Source: Luteibacter anthropi
Lineage (GTDB): Bacteria > Pseudomonadota > Gammaproteobacteria > Xanthomonadales > Rhodanobacteraceae
Assembly (NCBI RefSeq): GCF_011759365.1
Contig: NZ_JAARLZ010000017.1
Location: forward strand, 1 to 64,000
Direction of reading: 5' to 3'
DNA length: 64,000 bases
The notes below the pieces were generated by a model that saw only the letters and a list, made by a program, of their open reading frames with translations, did no database searches and was not told the DNA's origin. The position numbers and the translations under genes are program-made. The stretch's first letter is position 1; the number at the start of each line of letters is the position of its first letter. Shown one piece after another: positions 36,997-48,577 of this stretch.

Positions 36997-38262
36997 TCAG
37001 GTCGTGCCCGCGATCTTGAAGATGGGCAGGTACAGGGAAATCACCATGCCACCGACCAGCGTGCCGAGGATCACCATGATGAAAGGCTCCAGCAGGCTGC
37101 TCAGCGTGTCCACCGCGTTGTTGACCTCTTCCTCGTAGAACTCGGCCACCTTGAACAGCATCGAGTCGAGTGAGCCGGCCTCCTCGCCGATGGCCGTCAT
37201 CTGCACCACCATGTTGGGAAAGAGGTTGGTCTGGCGCATGGCCAGCTGTAGCTGGTGACCCACGGAGACGTCGTCACGCATCTGCAGCACGGCTTCGCTG
37301 TAGACGATGCTGCCGGTGGCCCCGGACACGGCCTCGAGGGCTTCCACCAGCGGCACGCCGGCCTGGAAGGTCACGCCCAGCGTCCGGGCGAAACGAGCCA
37401 GTGCGGACTGGCGAAGGATGTTGCCGATGACGGGCAGCCTGAGCGACAAGCGATCGAGGAAATGCGCGAATTTCTTCGATCGTTTTTTTCCCATGATGAA
37501 GGCGACGACCAGGCCCACCATGCCGCCAATGACCAGCCACCAGTACGCCTGCATGAACTCGGATGCCTTCACGACCACGAGGGTGGGCACCGGTAGATCG
37601 GTACCGGCGTCCTTGAACGTCTGCTGGAAGACCGGCACTACGAACAGCAGCAGGATCATGGTCACCAGGATCGCGACCACGAACACCATGGCAGGGTAGA
37701 ACAGGGCTTTCTTGATCTTCCCTTTGATGGCCTCCACGCGTTCCTTGTAGGTGGCAACCGTGTCCAGGATGGTGTCCAGCACACCGGCCTGCTCACCAGC
37801 ATGGACGAGGTTCCGGTAGAGCTCATCGAACTGCAGGGGGTACTGGGCCAGGGCCTCGTGCAGTGAAGCACCGCCTTCGATGTTCGTCTTGACGTCGGTG
37901 AGGATGTTCTTGAAACGGATGTTCTTCTGGCCACTGGCTATGATGTCGAAAGCCTGCACCATCGGTACACCCGACGCCATCATCGTGGCGATCTGTCGGC
38001 TGAAGATCGCCACGTCGCGGGGTTTGACCGTCGAGCCGGCAGCCCCGAACAACGGTTTGGGCTTTTCCCTCACCTGCTGAGGATTCATGCCCTGGCGGCG
38101 CAGTTCTGCTTTCACCAGGGAGGCGTTCTTGGCCTGCATCTCGCCGTTCATGCGCTTGCCGCGCTTGTCCAGGGCACTCCATTCGTACATCGCCAGCTTG
38201 GCGACGTCAGCGCGGGCGGCACCAATGGCCTTGTTGTTCTTGTTGGCGGTGGCAAGTGCCAT
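36997..38262 (-). CDS. pilC: Type IV pilus inner-membrane platform protein
   Basis: A 421-residue GspF-family protein with two repeated cytoplasmic domains and three transmembrane segments (for example MVFVVAILVTMILLLFVVPV). SRQIATMMASGVPMVQAFDI and GEQAGVLDTILDTVA are family signatures in the first domain; RFARTLGVTFQAGVPLVEAL opens the second. It anchors the PilB and PilT motors to the growing pilus. Same strand as pilB (131-base gap). Confidence 0.95.
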   Translation of the reverse strand: MALATANKNNKAIGAARADVAKLAMYEWSALDKRGKRMNGEMQAKNASLVKAELRRQGMNPQQVREKPKPLFGAAGSTVKPRDVAIFSRQIATMMASGVPMVQAFDIIASGQKNIRFKNILTDVKTNIEGGASLHEALAQYPLQFDELYRNLVHAGEQAGVLDTILDTVATYKERVEAIKGKIKKALFYPAMVFVVAILVTMILLLFVVPVFQQTFKDAGTDLPVPTLVVVKASEFMQAYWWLVIGGMVGLVVAFIMGKKRSKKFAHFLDRLSLRLPVIGNILRQSALARFARTLGVTFQAGVPLVEALEAVSGATGSIVYSEAVLQMRDDVSVGHQLQLAMRQTNLFPNMVVQMTAIGEEAGSLDSMLFKVAEFYEEEVNNAVDTLSSLLEPFIMVILGTLVGGMVISLYLPIFKIAGTT

Positions 38263-38393
38263 GTGGCGAAGGTCCCCGGAATCAAACTATTGCCGGGGCG
38301 CCCTGAGGGCCCCGTACCGTCGGATAGTCTGAACGACTTTCCGCTTATTTTTCTGCCATATAGCGCACATCCTGACGCTACCGGCCGGTCGTA

Positions 38394-40127
<1,734 letters not shown>

Positions 40128-40283
40128 GATGGCTTCCGTTTACCCCGAGATTCGGGGGCAATCTACTCCAGAACGTGTGACCGGTCACGTCACCGGAGGT
40201 TAATTTCAGGGCCGGAGAAGGGCCTGTGACAGCGAAGGGCGGCGCTTTCGCTTATCATCCACGGGTTAACCGGGGAACATCTC

Positions 40284-41138
40284 TTGAGCCGTATCAGCAT
40301 CATCCTTCCCGCGAAGAACGAAGCCGCAGCGCTGCGCGACCTGCTTCCCCGCCTGAAGCGGGCCCAGCCCGGCGCCGAGATCCTGGTAGTCGACGACGGT
40401 TCCACTGACGATACGGCCGCGCTCTGTGCAGGTCTGGGCGTCATTTGCCTGTCGTCACCGTATTCCATGGGCAACGGGGCGGCGATCAAGCGAGGTACCC
40501 GGGCGGCCAGTGGCGAGATCCTCGTATTCATGGACGGCGACGGCCAGCACGAGCCAGCCGACATCGACCGCCTGGTGGCACGCCTGGAGCAGGGCTACGA
40601 CATGGTGGTCGGAGCCCGTGATTGGGCAAGTCAAGCCGGGGTGGGGCGAGGTCTCGCGAACACGCTCTATAACTGGCTGGCAAGCCGCATGACGGGGCAG
40701 CCTGTTGCCGATCTTACCTCCGGGTTCCGCGTGGCCCGGGCGAACCGTTTTCGTGAGTTCCTGCACCTGCTGCCCAACGGCTTCTCGTACCCCACCACCA
40801 GCACCATGGCGTTTTTCCGAAGTGCGTATGGCGTGGCTTATGAGCCGATCAAGGCGGCGCAGCGGATAGGCAAGAGTCATATCAGGCCCTTGAAGGACGG
40901 CCTGCGGTTTCTGTTGATCATCTTCAAGATCGCCACGCTCTATTCACCGCTGAAACTCTTCGTGCCGGTGAGTGCGTTGTTCTTCGGACTTGGCGTGGTT
41001 AATTACGCGTGGACCTACCTGAGCGTTGGGCGACTCACGAATGGAAGCACCCTGCTCTGGATCGCCGCCGTGGTGGTCTTTCTCATTGGCCTGGTTTCGG
41101 AGCAGATTACGGCCTTGACCTACCGCCGGGATGACTGA
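40284..41138 (+). CDS. Family 2 glycosyltransferase (polyprenyl-phosphate sugar synthase type)
   Basis: A 284-residue GT2 enzyme: N-terminal SIILPAKNEAAALRDLL, nucleotide-binding VVDDGSTDDTAAL and DXD-like FMDGDGQHEP, followed by two C-terminal transmembrane segments (about 225-280). This layout fits dolichyl/undecaprenyl-phosphate glucose or mannose synthases, which make lipid-linked donors for GT-C transferases like those near pilA. The start is TTG at 40284. It is divergent from pilB and overlaps the next gene by eight bases. Confidence 0.85.
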   Translation: MSRISIILPAKNEAAALRDLLPRLKRAQPGAEILVVDDGSTDDTAALCAGLGVICLSSPYSMGNGAAIKRGTRAASGEILVFMDGDGQHEPADIDRLVARLEQGYDMVVGARDWASQAGVGRGLANTLYNWLASRMTGQPVADLTSGFRVARANRFREFLHLLPNGFSYPTTSTMAFFRSAYGVAYEPIKAAQRIGKSHIRPLKDGLRFLLIIFKIATLYSPLKLFVPVSALFFGLGVVNYAWTYLSVGRLTNGSTLLWIAAVVVFLIGLVSEQITALTYRRDD

Positions 41139-42327
41139 TCTCGCCAAGCGGCCTCGCCTGCTTGTTCTCTCCACGACTTATCCCCGCTGGCGGGATGATC
41201 ACGAGCCGGGTTTCGTGCATGAATTGGCAAGGAGGCTGACCGATCGTTTCGACGTGGTGGCGATCGTGCCTCACGCCGAAGGCGCTTTACGTCGGGAGGT
41301 CCTTGACGGAGTCACTGTGTTTCGATACCGCTATGCGCTGGAGCGCTGGGAAACGCTGGTGCAGGATGGCGGCATCACCACGCATCTGCGACGCTCTCCG
41401 TGGAAGTGGTTGCTGGTTCCGGGTTTCTTCGCCATGCAATGGTTTTCTGCACGATCCGCACTGGTGGCGGGAACCGTTGTGCATGCCCACTGGATCGTGC
41501 TGCCGGGTATCGTGGCCCGCCTGCTACGCAAGCGCTACCTCGTCACGTCCCACGGGGCAGACCTGTTTGCCTTGCGTGGCAAGCTTGCCGTTCGCCTCAA
41601 GCGCTGGGTGATGCAGCGAGCAGATGCTACGACGGTCGTCAGCCGGGCGATGCTGCCCATGGCCACCGAACTGTCAGCGGGGAAGTTGCCGGTGGTGGCG
41701 CCGATGGGGGTAGATCTTTCGGTCCGCTTCACGCCTGATCCGGCAATCCTGCGTGAGACCGATCGTATAGTATTCGTTGGACGACTGGTTGAAAAGAAGG
41801 GGCTGGATGTCCTCTTGCGTGCTATGCCTGCGGTGCTCGCGGAGCGACCGCATGCCCATTTGTGCATCGTAGGTCATGGGCCACTCCTGGAAACACTGAC
41901 CGGGCTCGTCCGTCATCTTGATATAGGTCACGCCGTGACCTTCGTGGGGCCAGTGCCATCGATGGCTTTGCCCGAGCACTACCAACGGGCATCGCTCTTC
42001 GTCGCACCATTCCGTCCGGCTTCTTCGGGTGACCAGGAAGGACTGGGTCTTGTGCTGGTTGAAGCTCTCGGCTGTGGCTGCCCGGTGGTAACGACGGATG
42101 TCGATGCGGTGTCGGACGTTCTGGAGGGCATGTCGGGAGTGGTGCAGGTGCCTTCCGGTGATGAAAGGGCACTGTCATCGGCGATTATCGCCAGTCTGCA
42201 GGATCAAACGGTAGTCGAGGCCGTGGCATCAACTCGTTCCATACTCGTGGATCGATTCGACTGGAATCACGTTGCCCGCCGTTATGGTGACATCCTGTCG
42301 GGGCTGCTCGACGATCAGGGAAACTAA
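41131..42327 (+). CDS. Family 4 glycosyltransferase
   Basis: A 398-residue GT-B fold enzyme of the GT4 family. VLSTTYPRWRDDHEPGFVHEL is the typical N-terminal loop, HAHWIVLPG and VTSHGADLFALRG follow, and the C-terminal donor-binding domain has FVGRLVEKKGLDVLLRAM and the EX7E-like EGLGLVLVEALGCGCPVV. It transfers a sugar from a nucleotide donor to a glycan. Overlaps the preceding GT2 gene by eight bases and ends 16 bases from a convergent GT2 gene. Confidence 0.9.
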   Translation: MTDLAKRPRLLVLSTTYPRWRDDHEPGFVHELARRLTDRFDVVAIVPHAEGALRREVLDGVTVFRYRYALERWETLVQDGGITTHLRRSPWKWLLVPGFFAMQWFSARSALVAGTVVHAHWIVLPGIVARLLRKRYLVTSHGADLFALRGKLAVRLKRWVMQRADATTVVSRAMLPMATELSAGKLPVVAPMGVDLSVRFTPDPAILRETDRIVFVGRLVEKKGLDVLLRAMPAVLAERPHAHLCIVGHGPLLETLTGLVRHLDIGHAVTFVGPVPSMALPEHYQRASLFVAPFRPASSGDQEGLGLVLVEALGCGCPVVTTDVDAVSDVLEGMSGVVQVPSGDERALSSAIIASLQDQTVVEAVASTRSILVDRFDWNHVARRYGDILSGLLDDQGN

Positions 42328-42343
42328 TCGGGAACGTGGGGCC

Positions 42344-43276
42344 TTATTCTCGTGAGCGGCGGGTACCGTCCATGAAGGCCGCTGCAACCGTGATTCGCAC
42401 CAGAAGCGCCTTTATCCGGAATGGAATCCAGGGGGCGGCTAGCCAGCTTTCCCATCTCGTCAGATGGCGAAGGAAGAACCAGGCGCCTGCGGCAATTTCT
42501 CCTCGCCAGGGATGGATTCTTGCATCAATGGCGGCATAGCCCAGACCACGATACTCATCGGGATACAGATCGGAAAAGCGCAGGGATGTCACGGCCCCGG
42601 CTTCGCCCATTTTTCGGCAAACGCCTTCTAGTGAAAGCGTGTCGCGATGCGACACAGCGGCCAACGGCGCACACACGAACCGCGCCCCCGCATTTGCGAG
42701 CCGGATGGCGAGGTCGCGATCCTCGAATCCGTAGCCGATATAGGCTTCGTCGAAACCGCCGGCGTCGATAAACGAAGAGCGCGCGATCATTACGTTCTGT
42801 GTCGTGAAGGTGGCTGACGGCGTATGCATGGCCAGCGCGTTTCTGCGGTGTGTGGCTGCGTCCTGATAGTCGTGCCAGAACCCATCATCCTGCCCGACGA
42901 TTCGGCCAATCGAAACCTCGGCCGCGGTAATGGCTTGCACGTGGTCGACGAGGAAGTCTTCGCCGATGGGTATGCAGTCACTGTCCAGGAAAAGAATATA
43001 GCGGGCATCTGACGTCATGGCGGCCGCATTTCTGGCACCCGACCGGCCCCGGTTGTCGGCAAGCCGAATCAGATCGATGCGATCACCGAACGACTGCTCG
43101 ATCATATCGGGAGTGCCATCGCCGGATCCGTCATCGACGACCCGGATACGTACTTTAGTATCGAGCGGTGGTCTGCACGCCAATAAGGCATCGATGGCCA
43201 TGGATGCCTTGTCGGCGTTCCTGTACATGGGAACGACCACATCCAACCGTTGTGGGGCCGGGAAATTATCGGACAC
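42344..43276 (-). CDS. Family 2 glycosyltransferase
   Basis: A GT2 enzyme of about 310 residues. Donor-binding motifs are RIRVVDDGSGDGTPDMI and YILFLDSDCIP; GYGFEDRDLAIRLANAGARF is the C-terminal segment with the catalytic-base region. The start is uncertain. The frame is open to an ATG at 43456, but that would overlap the start of the divergent gene; a GTG at 43276 (VSDNFPAPQRLDVVVP) gives the normal N-terminus, so I use it. Orientation is opposite to both flanking glycosyltransferases. Confidence 0.82.
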   Translation of the reverse strand: MSDNFPAPQRLDVVVPMYRNADKASMAIDALLACRPPLDTKVRIRVVDDGSGDGTPDMIEQSFGDRIDLIRLADNRGRSGARNAAAMTSDARYILFLDSDCIPIGEDFLVDHVQAITAAEVSIGRIVGQDDGFWHDYQDAATHRRNALAMHTPSATFTTQNVMIARSSFIDAGGFDEAYIGYGFEDRDLAIRLANAGARFVCAPLAAVSHRDTLSLEGVCRKMGEAGAVTSLRFSDLYPDEYRGLGYAAIDARIHPWRGEIAAGAWFFLRHLTRWESWLAAPWIPFRIKALLVRITVAAAFMDGTRRSRE

Positions 43277-43430
43277 GCGGATCGGTTTCCATGAAAGGAG
43301 GCTATGAAGGTCCTGGCCCTCAAAGCGGATTATGGGGGGCCAGGGTACCTGTGCGGTAGTGCTGGGGTCGTGCTGCCCGTTATGATTTCCCGTGGCGCCT
43401 TCTCGCGTCCGGCCAACGGCATTTCGTCCT

Positions 43431-44501
43431 GTGAATTCCCGTATTACTACCGTCATACCTACCTATAAGCGGCCAGCACTCCTGCTACGGGCCGTTCGCA
43501 GTGCATTGGGGCAGGGTTCCGCCGAAATTCGTGTACATGTGCTGGATAACGCCTCCGGTGACCTCACCGGTCCGCTCATACAGCGCCTGGCAGAGAATGA
43601 TCCCCGTGTGGTGTATAGATGTCACGCTACGAATATCGGGGGCATCGCGAATTTCGAAGCTGGACTGAACACGGTCGACACGGAATTCTTCTCCATTCTC
43701 TCGGATGACGATTACCTGTTACCAGGATTTTATGCAAAAGCAATCGCCGCACTCGACGCACACCCTGAAGCGGCATTCTGGGCGGGAACGACGCTGAATG
43801 TGGACGAGAACGGAGTTGTATTCGATGCCAGGGTGGCGAAATGGAGCAGACACGGCTATTTCAGGGCTGGCGAGACGATGCTGGCGATGACTGGCGGCAT
43901 GGCTCCGCTGTGGACGGGTATCGTATTTCGCCGCACGGTGCTGGAAAGCATAGGCCTGCCTGATCGCGAAGCGCTGGGACCAGCCGACCTGGATTTCATC
44001 CTCCGGGTTGCGGCTCGTTCTCCCTTCATCGTTGAAGCGCAAGCCGTGGCGGTCTTCACACTGAGTGTGTCGTCGTTCGGCGCCACCCAGCCCCTTTCTT
44101 CGTTCTGGCCGGGTTGGCTGCATGTGATCGCCAAGGCGCGCTGCAATGAAGACTTGCCAGAGGGCTCGCGGAAGGCCCTTGCACGGGCACTGGAAGCCGA
44201 TGCGCGAAAAATGCTTTATCGTCGTGGGATTAACGCAATGGTGAACGGCCGACACGACTTCGCAACTGAAGCATCAAGCCTGTTGCGGGCGCAACCGGAT
44301 GGCCGTTCGCGGGGCTGGATGCTTTTCGTTGCCGAGTGGTTGGCACATCATGTTCCCATTATCCGGCGCGTCATGGACCATACGTATCGTTTTCTGGAGC
44401 GTCGCCTGCTGGCATCGCGAAAGGAACTTCAGCGGCGATATGGTCCGCAGCTGATCGGCGTGGAAGACCTGCCTAACGATGCCTTGGCACGCGATCCATA
44501 A
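43431..44501 (+). CDS. Family 2 glycosyltransferase
   Basis: A 356-residue GT2 enzyme with ITTVIPTYKRPALLLRAV at its N-terminus, VHVLDNASGDLT and a DXD-type SILSDDDYLLPGF. GTG at 43431 gives the canonical N-terminus; a GTG at 43392 would add 13 residues. Neither has a clear ribosome-binding site. The base composition looks less GC-rich than in the flanking core genes, consistent with transfer. Its last 29 bases overlap the end of the convergent flippase gene. Confidence 0.85.
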   Translation: MNSRITTVIPTYKRPALLLRAVRSALGQGSAEIRVHVLDNASGDLTGPLIQRLAENDPRVVYRCHATNIGGIANFEAGLNTVDTEFFSILSDDDYLLPGFYAKAIAALDAHPEAAFWAGTTLNVDENGVVFDARVAKWSRHGYFRAGETMLAMTGGMAPLWTGIVFRRTVLESIGLPDREALGPADLDFILRVAARSPFIVEAQAVAVFTLSVSSFGATQPLSSFWPGWLHVIAKARCNEDLPEGSRKALARALEADARKMLYRRGINAMVNGRHDFATEASSLLRAQPDGRSRGWMLFVAEWLAHHVPIIRRVMDHTYRFLERRLLASRKELQRRYGPQLIGVEDLPNDALARDP

Positions 44502-45975
44502 GGGCGAACAGGCGTCGACGGGATTCCGTGACGCTGAGCGATGCTGACAGCAGAGTCAATGCGCTGACAAGAACCAAGCAGGCCAGTCCCTGAAAATTAC
44601 GCTGTAATGATGGCGTAATCCATGCGCACAACGCAGCAACGCAAGCGGCGGTCAGTGTAGGGGGCAATACCGTGTCGCGGAGCCAGCCTGCAAGTTCTCC
44701 TGGCAAAAGTCTTCGGTGCATGAGAGGCAGTCCGACGGTCAGCAGCACAAGGTTGGTGACGAGCCAGAGGTAGGCCGCACCATCGACGCCGTATGTACCA
44801 ATGACGTAGATACCCAGCGGAACGGAAATCGTTAGCGCCAGCAGGTTCGTGCCGATGGTCAGTCGTGTCCAGCCATGCGCAAGTTGCATTGCATAGGGCA
44901 GGTTCATCAGTCCGTTGAGGAAGGTGCCTGCAACAAGGATCGCCAGTGGCATGGCTACGATATCGGCAGCCTTCGTGTCTCCGGTCCAAAGGAGCAGAGT
45001 GGCATGTGGGAAGGCGATCAGCACGGCTGTAGCAGAGGCTACGACTATGCAGAGGTACCGCGTGGATGATTTGTAAAGCTCGCGCAGTGCCGTCGCATCG
45101 CCAGCCGCGACGAGGCGGCTGAACCGGGGATACACGGCATTGAACATCGGCTGGATCAATCGTCCCAGGCCGGCAGCTACCGTGATGGCCAGGGTGAAGT
45201 AGCCCACTTCCTGTAATGGCCGCAATGTCGACAGGAGTAACCGGTCCAGTTGTGTCAAGGCGATCGAGAGTGCCGTGATACCGACCAGGCCAGCGGCAAA
45301 CCGTTTTGTTGCCACAAGTTCCTGGAGGACGAAACGCGCACGTCCCGGTGGCAGGGCGCGCCATACCATTCCGGCTGTCAGCAGGGAATGGGTCGTACCT
45401 ACCACGGCCTGCCAGATCATGAAGGCCTGGACCGAGCGGTCGACCAGCAGCAACACCGCCACGGCACCGGCGCTGCGCAACGTGGCGAACACGGCGTTGA
45501 CGACGTTGGCGGCAGGTTGCCGTTCCAGGCCCGACAACGCGTTGGTATAAAAGGCCGCCGGCCACTGGAGCGCGATGGCGATGCCCATCATTCTTATGGC
45601 ATGCGTAGCTTGCTGTACGCTAAGTTCTTTTGGATGCAGCCATTCACTGGCCATCCAATACGCCATGGTAGAGATGATGAGTGCGATGACAAGTGCGACA
45701 GGCCAGATAACCCATTCCAGTGTGCGCACAAAGGAGCGCATGGATGCTTGTGTACCTTCAAGTGCGCTCCGGCGGGCCAGCTCCCTGTTAACTACGCCAC
45801 CCAACCCCATGTCGAGCAGCAACGCCATGGCTTGCAGGCTCAGCATGACGCCAACAAGGCCGAAGGCTTCGATGCCTAGCGCATCTGCGTACATCGGCAC
45901 GAATGCAATGGCGACAAGTGCTTGCCATGCCTGACCCAGATAGTTGGCAATGATATTGGTGCGGACAAGCGTCAT
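44473..45975 (-). CDS. wzx: Polysaccharide flippase (Wzx/RfbX type)
   Basis: A 500-residue membrane protein with about 12 hydrophobic segments. It starts LVRTNIIANYLGQAWQALVA and contains LGIEAFGLVGVMLSLQAMALLLDMGLGGVVNRELAR-like sequence typical of MOP-superfamily O-antigen flippases (only the first part quoted for length; region 20-70). It would move undecaprenyl-linked oligosaccharide across the inner membrane. Last gene of the minus-strand cluster starting after pilA; three bases after the CmcI-like gene. Confidence 0.88.
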   Translation of the reverse strand: MTLVRTNIIANYLGQAWQALVAIAFVPMYADALGIEAFGLVGVMLSLQAMALLLDMGLGGVVNRELARRSALEGTQASMRSFVRTLEWVIWPVALVIALIISTMAYWMASEWLHPKELSVQQATHAIRMMGIAIALQWPAAFYTNALSGLERQPAANVVNAVFATLRSAGAVAVLLLVDRSVQAFMIWQAVVGTTHSLLTAGMVWRALPPGRARFVLQELVATKRFAAGLVGITALSIALTQLDRLLLSTLRPLQEVGYFTLAITVAAGLGRLIQPMFNAVYPRFSRLVAAGDATALRELYKSSTRYLCIVVASATAVLIAFPHATLLLWTGDTKAADIVAMPLAILVAGTFLNGLMNLPYAMQLAHGWTRLTIGTNLLALTISVPLGIYVIGTYGVDGAAYLWLVTNLVLLTVGLPLMHRRLLPGELAGWLRDTVLPPTLTAACVAALCAWITPSLQRNFQGLACLVLVSALTLLSASLSVTESRRRLFALMDRVPRHR

Positions 45976-45978
45976 GCG

Positions 45979-46791
45979 TCAGAGCCGGCGTAGATAGCCG
46001 TCGGGTGCCACGGTGATGAGCAGTTTGTTCTCGATGGACTTTTCCACGGCCAGGGCAAGACGTTCGCCATCCTGAGCAGTCACCTCGTTGCTTGCCAGAT
46101 ACTCCAGATAAGACCAAACCGCGGTTTTGGGGCTGTTCCCGGGCGCCCACGGGCGATCCGGATACAGTGTGCCTGGCAGGTCTTCCACCACGGTATCGAA
46201 GACGACGCAGTAGCTACCTTTCGAGGTGAGAGGTGCATACGCCTTCAGTTCGGCGAGCACGTGTTCATGGGTATGGTTGGAATCTAGGATGACGAGAATC
46301 CTTTTGTACCCGCGTGCAATGGCGTGCACAGCCTCGATAGTCTCGGGAGAGACCGACGAACCTTCAATCATCGTTATGAGGTGCGCCATCGGATGACTTT
46401 CGATGGCGCTGCGGTTGTGTGCACGGATATCTATATCCAGGCCGATGACCCGGCGATGGGAGATTTTTGGGTCAAGCGCACGGCCCTCCTCCACGGCTTC
46501 CGTGTAGTCGAGCAGGGCGAGCATCGAGGCGTGAAGGATGAGCGACCCGCCGTGGGCAATGCCTGCTTCGATGATGAGATCCGGACGCGCTTCCCAGATA
46601 AGTTCCTGCATTGCGACCATATCCTGCGGATATTGGATGATCGGTCGGCCGAGGGCTGTGAAATGATAGGAATAGCGATGCGGCAGTGAGCGGAGCAGCC
46701 AGTCCGAGGTGATGTTCCTGAGTTCGGTATCGTGACCGAGAGCTTCGACGTTCGCAGCCCTTTCCAGTTCGAATTGCTTGATGGGATCCAT
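45979..46791 (-). CDS. CmcI-family protein (cephalosporin hydroxylase/methyltransferase-like)
   Basis: A 270-residue protein with a SAM-type Rossmann region: DLIIEAGIAHGGSLILHASM, RVIGLDIDIRAHNRSAI, and ILVILDSNHTHEHVLAEL, with YSYHFTALGRPIIQYPQDM before it. This is the CmcI family, named for a cephamycin pathway enzyme but found in many surface-polysaccharide clusters, where it most likely methylates or otherwise modifies a sugar. Gene context (flippase after, acyltransferase before) supports sugar decoration. The exact reaction is unknown. Confidence 0.82.
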   Translation of the reverse strand: MDPIKQFELERAANVEALGHDTELRNITSDWLLRSLPHRYSYHFTALGRPIIQYPQDMVAMQELIWEARPDLIIEAGIAHGGSLILHASMLALLDYTEAVEEGRALDPKISHRRVIGLDIDIRAHNRSAIESHPMAHLITMIEGSSVSPETIEAVHAIARGYKRILVILDSNHTHEHVLAELKAYAPLTSKGSYCVVFDTVVEDLPGTLYPDRPWAPGNSPKTAVWSYLEYLASNEVTAQDGERLALAVEKSIENKLLITVAPDGYLRRL

Positions 46792-46814
46792 GGTCTTGCC
46801 AAGTCTCTGAAGTA

Positions 46815-47462
46815 TTAGATGGATGAACGCAAAGGACGCGCCGGGTTGCCGGCGACAGTCTCACCCGATTCGATATGACGTGTGACGACAGCTCCGGCTC
46901 CGACAATGGCGCCCTGCCCAATATGCAAGCGAGGCAGCACGACGGCGCCCGCGCCGACAAACACATCGTCACCCACGACGACCTCTCCGGCGAGACGCGC
47001 GCCTGGTCCGATATGCACGCCATGTCCGAGCACGCACTCGTGATCCACGCTTGCCGAGGTATTGATGATCACGGCGTCACCCAGGCACGTTCCTGCGGCA
47101 ACGGCGGACATCGCCAATATCTGACAACCCGCGCCGAGCTGTGTATCGGACGCAATGAATGCCCGTGGGTGAACGACCGTTAGGGGGGTCAGCCCATGGC
47201 TTATCAACCATGCCTGCATGTGCCGACGGTCAGCACCTCGCGCTCCGCCTATGGCGACACAGAAGTAGAGATCGCCCGGACCGTCGTATCCTGATTTCCA
47301 GTCGAGGAAACCAGCCTGGCCGAGGTGCAAGGGAACGTTGGTAAACGGCGGTGCGATGTCGCGGTTGTCGAACAGGGCGACGAGCTGCAGGTCGAGGTAG
47401 CCGAGCGCTTCGCGCAGCACCCGGGCCTGGCCCGTCGCACCCCAGAAAATGACGGATTTCAT
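46815..47462 (-). CDS. NeuD/PglD-type sugar O- or N-acyltransferase
   Basis: A 215-residue protein: an N-terminal Rossmann-like domain (SVIFWGATGQARVLREAL) and a left-handed beta-helix of hexapeptide repeats (from about residue 95, for example GAGCQILAMSAVAAGTCLG, then VDHECVLGHGVHIGPGARL with the catalytic His). PglD relatives N-acetylate 4-amino sugars. Coupled by ATGA overlap to the aminotransferase gene, so it probably acylates that enzyme's amino-sugar product. Confidence 0.88.
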   Translation of the reverse strand: MKSVIFWGATGQARVLREALGYLDLQLVALFDNRDIAPPFTNVPLHLGQAGFLDWKSGYDGPGDLYFCVAIGGARGADRRHMQAWLISHGLTPLTVVHPRAFIASDTQLGAGCQILAMSAVAAGTCLGDAVIINTSASVDHECVLGHGVHIGPGARLAGEVVVGDDVFVGAGAVVLPRLHIGQGAIVGAGAVVTRHIESGETVAGNPARPLRSSI

Positions 47463-48577
47463 TGCATCTCAGCCAGGGCCGATCGAAGGCATGCGATTAC
47501 CCGGTCCTGGTCTTGCCGCGTCAGGTCATGGTAGCTGGGCAGGTTGATCGCACGCGGCGCAATGGCCCGGCTGACGACATTCTCGGGAACGTCATCGAAC
47601 ATAGGTAGTGATGACAGCGGCCAGAAAAAAACACGCCCGTCGATGTTCGACTCGCGAAAGCGGGACAAGAGGATATCCCGATGGAACGCCATGTGCTCTG
47701 GAAAGACGACCGTAGGCATCCAGTATCCGTTGCGGGTCCCCGCCGGCTCGGGATTCATCGGCAAGCCCAGGTCAGACAGGTTCTCGCGGTAGTAATCGAA
47801 GATATGCCGCTTTGCAGCCACCAACTCTTCGACACGCTCCAGCTGGGCACAGCCGATGGCTGCCTGGATATTGGATATCTTGTACTTGAAGCCAATCTGG
47901 GCTGGCCAGAACTGGCGTGGCTCGCCGCTGGCCCTGCCATGGTTCGACAGTGTGAGCACCCGCCGGTAGAGTGCATCGTCGTTCGTGACGAACATGCCGC
48001 CCTCTCCGGTGGTAATGGTCTTGGTACCGTGGAAGGAAAATGCACCGAAAGCACCCATCGAGCCTGCGCGGCGGTCCTGCCACATGGATCCGATGGCTTC
48101 GGCGGCATCCTCAATGACGGCGATGCCATGTTCCTTGCCGATCTGCCGCAAGCTATCCATGTCGCAGAGGTTGCCGTACAGATGCACTGCGAGAATGGCC
48201 TTGGTCCGTGGCGTGATGGCACGCAGTACTGCCTGGGTATCGAGGCACCAGCCATCCGGCGTCACATCGACGAACACAGGAGTCGCACCCAGGTGCACGA
48301 CAGGTGCTGCGGAAGCGATCCAGTTGATGTCGGCAAGGATGACTTCGTCACCCCGGCCTATCCCCATGGCTGCCATGCCCAGGTGCAGTGCACCGGTAGC
48401 GCTTGACGTAGCGATGGCGTGCCGTGTGCCGATGTGCGCGGCGAAGGCGCGCTCGAAACGATCAATGTACTCGTAGCAGCGCTCTCCCCAGCCATGGGTC
48501 GCCGCATCGGCCGCATAAGCCGTTTCCAGTGCAGTGATGGACGGCTTGGTGTAGTGGATCTTGGGCGGCGCGCTCAT
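47459..48577 (-). CDS. DegT/DnrJ/EryC1 sugar aminotransferase
   Basis: A 372-residue PLP enzyme of the sugar aminotransferase family. The PLP-binding Lys is in SFHGTKTITTGEGGMF and the Asp in VIEDAAEAIGS. The Lys rules out a RfbH-type 3-dehydrase, which has His there. The pattern FSFxGxKTITTGEGG is close to GDP-perosamine synthase, hence a 4-keto to 4-amino conversion is likely. The ATG at 48577, preceded by GGAGG, overlaps the methyltransferase stop by four bases; an upstream in-frame Met at 48670 is not supported. Confidence 0.9.
   Translation of the reverse strand: MSAPPKIHYTKPSITALETAYAADAATHGWGERCYEYIDRFERAFAAHIGTRHAIATSSATGALHLGMAAMGIGRGDEVILADINWIASAAPVVHLGATPVFVDVTPDGWCLDTQAVLRAITPRTKAILAVHLYGNLCDMDSLRQIGKEHGIAVIEDAAEAIGSMWQDRRAGSMGAFGAFSFHGTKTITTGEGGMFVTNDDALYRRVLTLSNHGRASGEPRQFWPAQIGFKYKISNIQAAIGCAQLERVEELVAAKRHIFDYYRENLSDLGLPMNPEPAGTRNGYWMPTVVFPEHMAFHRDILLSRFRESNIDGRVFFWPLSSLPMFDDVPENVVSRAIAPRAINLPSYHDLTRQDQDRVIACLRSALAEMQ

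Noticed and set aside
42344-43456. Start of the minus-strand glycosyltransferase at 43456
   Set aside because: It would overlap the start of the divergent glycosyltransferase gene and add about 60 residues before the conserved N-terminus; a GTG at 43276 fits better, though the choice is not certain.
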